From Elusimicrobiota bacterium (lineage in GTDB: Bacteria; Omnitrophota; Gorgyraeia; Zapsychrales; Fredricksoniimonadaceae): 7,309 bases of DNA. Location of the stretch: NCBI GenBank assembly GCA_012514595.1, contig JAAYZZ010000163.1, forward strand, positions 1-7,309. Direction: 5' to 3'. Positions within the stretch are counted from its first letter, which is position 1. Each line of letters begins with the position of its first letter. Shown one piece after another: positions 5,766 to 7,309 of this stretch. Made by a program: the position numbers and the translations under genes. The notes under the pieces were generated by a model that saw nothing but the letters and a program-made list of their open reading frames with translations, was not told the origin of the DNA and made no database searches.

Positions 5766-6400
5766 AAGAAATCCTCCCCCCGGGCGCGGCGGATCTCCCG
5801 CTCGAGATCATGGACACCGACGACCATCTTCCCGTTCACGAAGAAGGTGGGGGTCGCACGCACCCCGCGAACACGCCCCTCGCCGAGATCCTGGTCGATC
5901 GCCTTCTCCGGGACCCCGCTGTTCACGCACGCCTTCAGGGCCACCCCGTCCGCGCCGAGCGATACGGCCAGGTCCGTAAAATACGGGTCCACGACCTCCA
6001 TCCGCCCCCAGCTCATCTGACTGCGGAAAAGCACATCATGGAACGGCCAGAAAAGTTTCTGGGCCGCCATGCACTCCGCATAAACCGAAGCCCGTCGGGA
6101 GAAAAAATGCATCGGAAAAGGATAATATCGGAACTCGAACGAAAAGACGCCGGGGAGCCTTACGAAAAGGATCTTCACGACCTCGGCGGCCTGGGCACAG
6201 GCCGGACACTGGAAATCCGTGAACGCCACGACCCTCACAGGGGCCGCCGGGTCCCCCAAAAGCCGGGTATGCGCCCTATCCCCGGGGCCGCTCAAGGGGC
6301 CCTCGATCGTCCCCGGCGTTCTCAGGACCTTGACAATGCTCACGCCTCCGATGACAAGAAAGGAAAGAAGGACCGTGACCAGGATCTTTGCGCGCGGCAT
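5762..6400 (-). CDS. Membrane-anchored DsbA-like thiol-disulfide oxidoreductase
   Basis: 212 residues. Residues 6-25 form an uncleaved-looking membrane anchor, followed by a periplasmic DsbA-type thioredoxin domain (Thioredoxin_4 / DSBA-like). The active site is FTDFQCPACAQ with C65 and C68 (CPAC). The cis-proline loop is ATPTFFVNG with P184. A helical insert carries C110 and C158, in line with the second cysteine pair seen in BdbD/DsbA-like relatives (AECMAAQ and KACVN contexts). It would oxidise, reduce or isomerise disulfides in exported proteins; candidate clients here are the 78-residue CX3C membrane protein and the exported Memo-AMMECR1 protein. The ATG at 6400 is 29 bases after the receiver gene and has only a weak ribosome site (AAGAG). 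Its stop overlaps the MauE start by four bases. Confidence 0.92.
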   Translation of the reverse strand: MPRAKILVTVLLSFLVIGGVSIVKVLRTPGTIEGPLSGPGDRAHTRLLGDPAAPVRVVAFTDFQCPACAQAAEVVKILFVRLPGVFSFEFRYYPFPMHFFSRRASVYAECMAAQKLFWPFHDVLFRSQMSWGRMEVVDPYFTDLAVSLGADGVALKACVNSGVPEKAIDQDLGEGRVRGVRATPTFFVNGKMVVGVHDLEREIRRARGEDFL

Positions 6401-6429
6401 GGGAACTCTTTCGTACGGTCTAAAGGATA

Positions 6430-6786
6430 TTATATATGACGACGGACCCTCTCCAGGAGATCCTTCACGCCCACGGGCTTGATGAGATATTCTTTCACGC
6501 CCTCGGCCTTGAAGATGTCGGCCATCCCTTCTTTACAGGTCAGGACCATGACGGGGATCGGGGCCCGTTCTTCGAGCGCTCTCATCTCGAAAAGGAACGA
6601 ATAGCCGTTGAGCTTCGGCATATCGACATCCAGGATCAAAAGATCGGGCCGCTCCGCAGATATCTTGCCGAGCGCCTCTTCCCCGTCGTAGGCCACGACG
6701 GTCTCGTATCCGGCATCCTGGAGGGTCGCCTCCAGAAGTTTGACGAGCGTCCGGTCGTCATCCGCAATGAGGATCTTCTTAGCCAT
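6430..6786 (-). CDS. Single-domain response regulator (CheY-like receiver)
   Basis: 118 residues, a complete receiver domain with no output domain. It has the acidic triad D9-D11 (IADDDR), phospho-acceptor D53 (LLILDVDMPKLNG), T83 (VMVLT) and K103 (YLIKPVG), so it should be phosphorylatable. It would act by protein contact, as CheY, PilG/PilH or Spo0F types do. AAAGGTG sits about six bases before the ATG at 6786. The CheX-like gene ends 14 bases upstream, and CheX-fold proteins dephosphorylate CheY-like regulators, so the two are likely functional partners. No histidine kinase is in the window. The target could be motility, pili or envelope functions; the sequence does not say which. Confidence 0.94.
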   Translation of the reverse strand: MAKKILIADDDRTLVKLLEATLQDAGYETVVAYDGEEALGKISAERPDLLILDVDMPKLNGYSFLFEMRALEERAPIPVMVLTCKEGMADIFKAEGVKEYLIKPVGVKDLLERVRRHI

Positions 6787-6800
6787 GGTTCACCTTTGTC

Positions 6801-7309
6801 CTAATACCGCGGGATGGGCCCCATGGTCAATTCCACAACGATCTGTTTGTCTCCCTTAATCTCGAAAGAGATCTCGTGTTTCACGTCCTGCTCCGGAGAA
6901 AAGTTGATGCCGTTGACCGCCGTATTGATGAAACTCTCGAAATGCGACATCTCCAAGAAAATATATCCGTGACCGGAGAGCTCCTTGACGAAATACCCAG
7001 CGATGAGATTCGTCACGGTCCCGCAGGCATCCATGATCACATCATCGTCATCCTCATTAATGCGGCCGTACTCCATGAGCCACATGAGCCGCGGGAGATA
7101 ATCGACCGGGATGTAGACAACGAGCGCTCCGACGGCCTGTCCATGTTCGAGGTGTCCCTTGTCGAGGTGGAACGTGATGCTCGAGAATACGGTCCGGCAG
7201 TTGAACTTTTCGAGACCGTCCACCCGCATACGCTTAGCGAACTCGACGATGGGCCTCTCCCGGACCACAGGATCGACGGAAAGATAAATGTCCCCTTTGG
7301 CCCGCAGCA
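6801..7309 (-). CDS. CheX-like phosphatase-fold protein (N-terminus outside the window)
   Basis: The frame is open from the right edge (in-frame codons from 7307) to the TAG at 6801, giving 168 visible residues. A GTG at 7268 could be mistaken for a start, but coding continues through it. Window-local residues 37-168 fit a CheX-type chemotaxis phosphatase fold: alternating beta strands, a domain-typical block DACGTVTNLIAGYFVKEL (93-110), then strands ending ELTMGPIP. In CheX the active motif is ExxN within a block like DAxGELTN; here the Asn is kept (N100) but the Glu position is Thr97. Activity as a phospho-receiver phosphatase is therefore uncertain, and a binding-only role is possible. The adjacent CheY-like gene supports the assignment. 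About 30 residues or more upstream of the CheX block are not assigned to any family. Confidence 0.7.
   Translation of the reverse strand, partial: LRAKGDIYLSVDPVVRERPIVEFAKRMRVDGLEKFNCRTVFSSITFHLDKGHLEHGQAVGALVVYIPVDYLPRLMWLMEYGRINEDDDDVIMDACGTVTNLIAGYFVKELSGHGYIFLEMSHFESFINTAVNGINFSPEQDVKHEISFEIKGDKQIVVELTMGPIPRY

Noticed and set aside
6401..6429. Promoter between the receiver gene and the DsbA-like gene
   Set aside because: The 29-base gap has no -35/-10 pair; the AT-rich TATATAAT-like bases overlap the receiver stop without a matching -35 hexamer.
7268..7268. GTG at 7268 as the start of the CheX-like gene
   Set aside because: The frame stays open to the window edge and no convincing ribosome site precedes this GTG, so the gene is treated as cut by the edge.

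Overview
The window is a compact, roughly 55-60% GC bacterial segment in which every supported gene lies on the minus strand, so transcription runs from the right edge to the left. It contains nine complete or partial protein genes with recognisable families, one small unrecognised membrane protein, and no RNA genes, insertion sequences or CRISPR arrays. No gene-free stretch exceeds about 90 bases. RodA, exported DsbA-like and Memo proteins and secretion/pilus ATPases point to a rod-shaped, probably diderm bacterium. The style (GspE/PilB-type ATPases with MshEN domains, a DsbA-MauE pair, CheX-like signalling) suggests an environmental lineage such as Nitrospirota, Omnitrophota or Desulfobacterota, but the phylum cannot be fixed from this sequence.

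Right part (7309-6430): a CheX-like phosphatase-fold protein, cut by the window edge, is followed 14 bases later by a stand-alone CheY-like receiver protein. They look like a signalling pair.

Middle part (6400-3587): a membrane-anchored DsbA-like thioredoxin-fold protein, a MauE/DoxX-type four-helix membrane protein, and a Memo-AMMECR1 fusion carrying a signal peptide are joined by two 4-base start/stop overlaps. A 78-residue membrane protein with two CX3C pairs predicted to face the periplasm follows 20 bases later. Together these look like a cell-envelope thiol-redox or metal module built around an exported Memo-AMMECR1 protein, which is the most unusual part of the window. rodA, the peptidoglycan glycosyltransferase of the elongation machinery, closes this run.

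Left part (2404-1): an AT-rich gap carries a good sigma70-type promoter with a short palindrome over its -35 box. It drives a stand-alone MshEN domain protein (potential c-di-GMP receptor), a complete GspE/PilB-type ATPase and the start of another protein with the same type of N-terminal region. The free MshEN protein keeps the c-di-GMP motif better than the ATPase's own N-terminal domain, so it may act as a sensor in trans for a type IV pilus or type II secretion machine.
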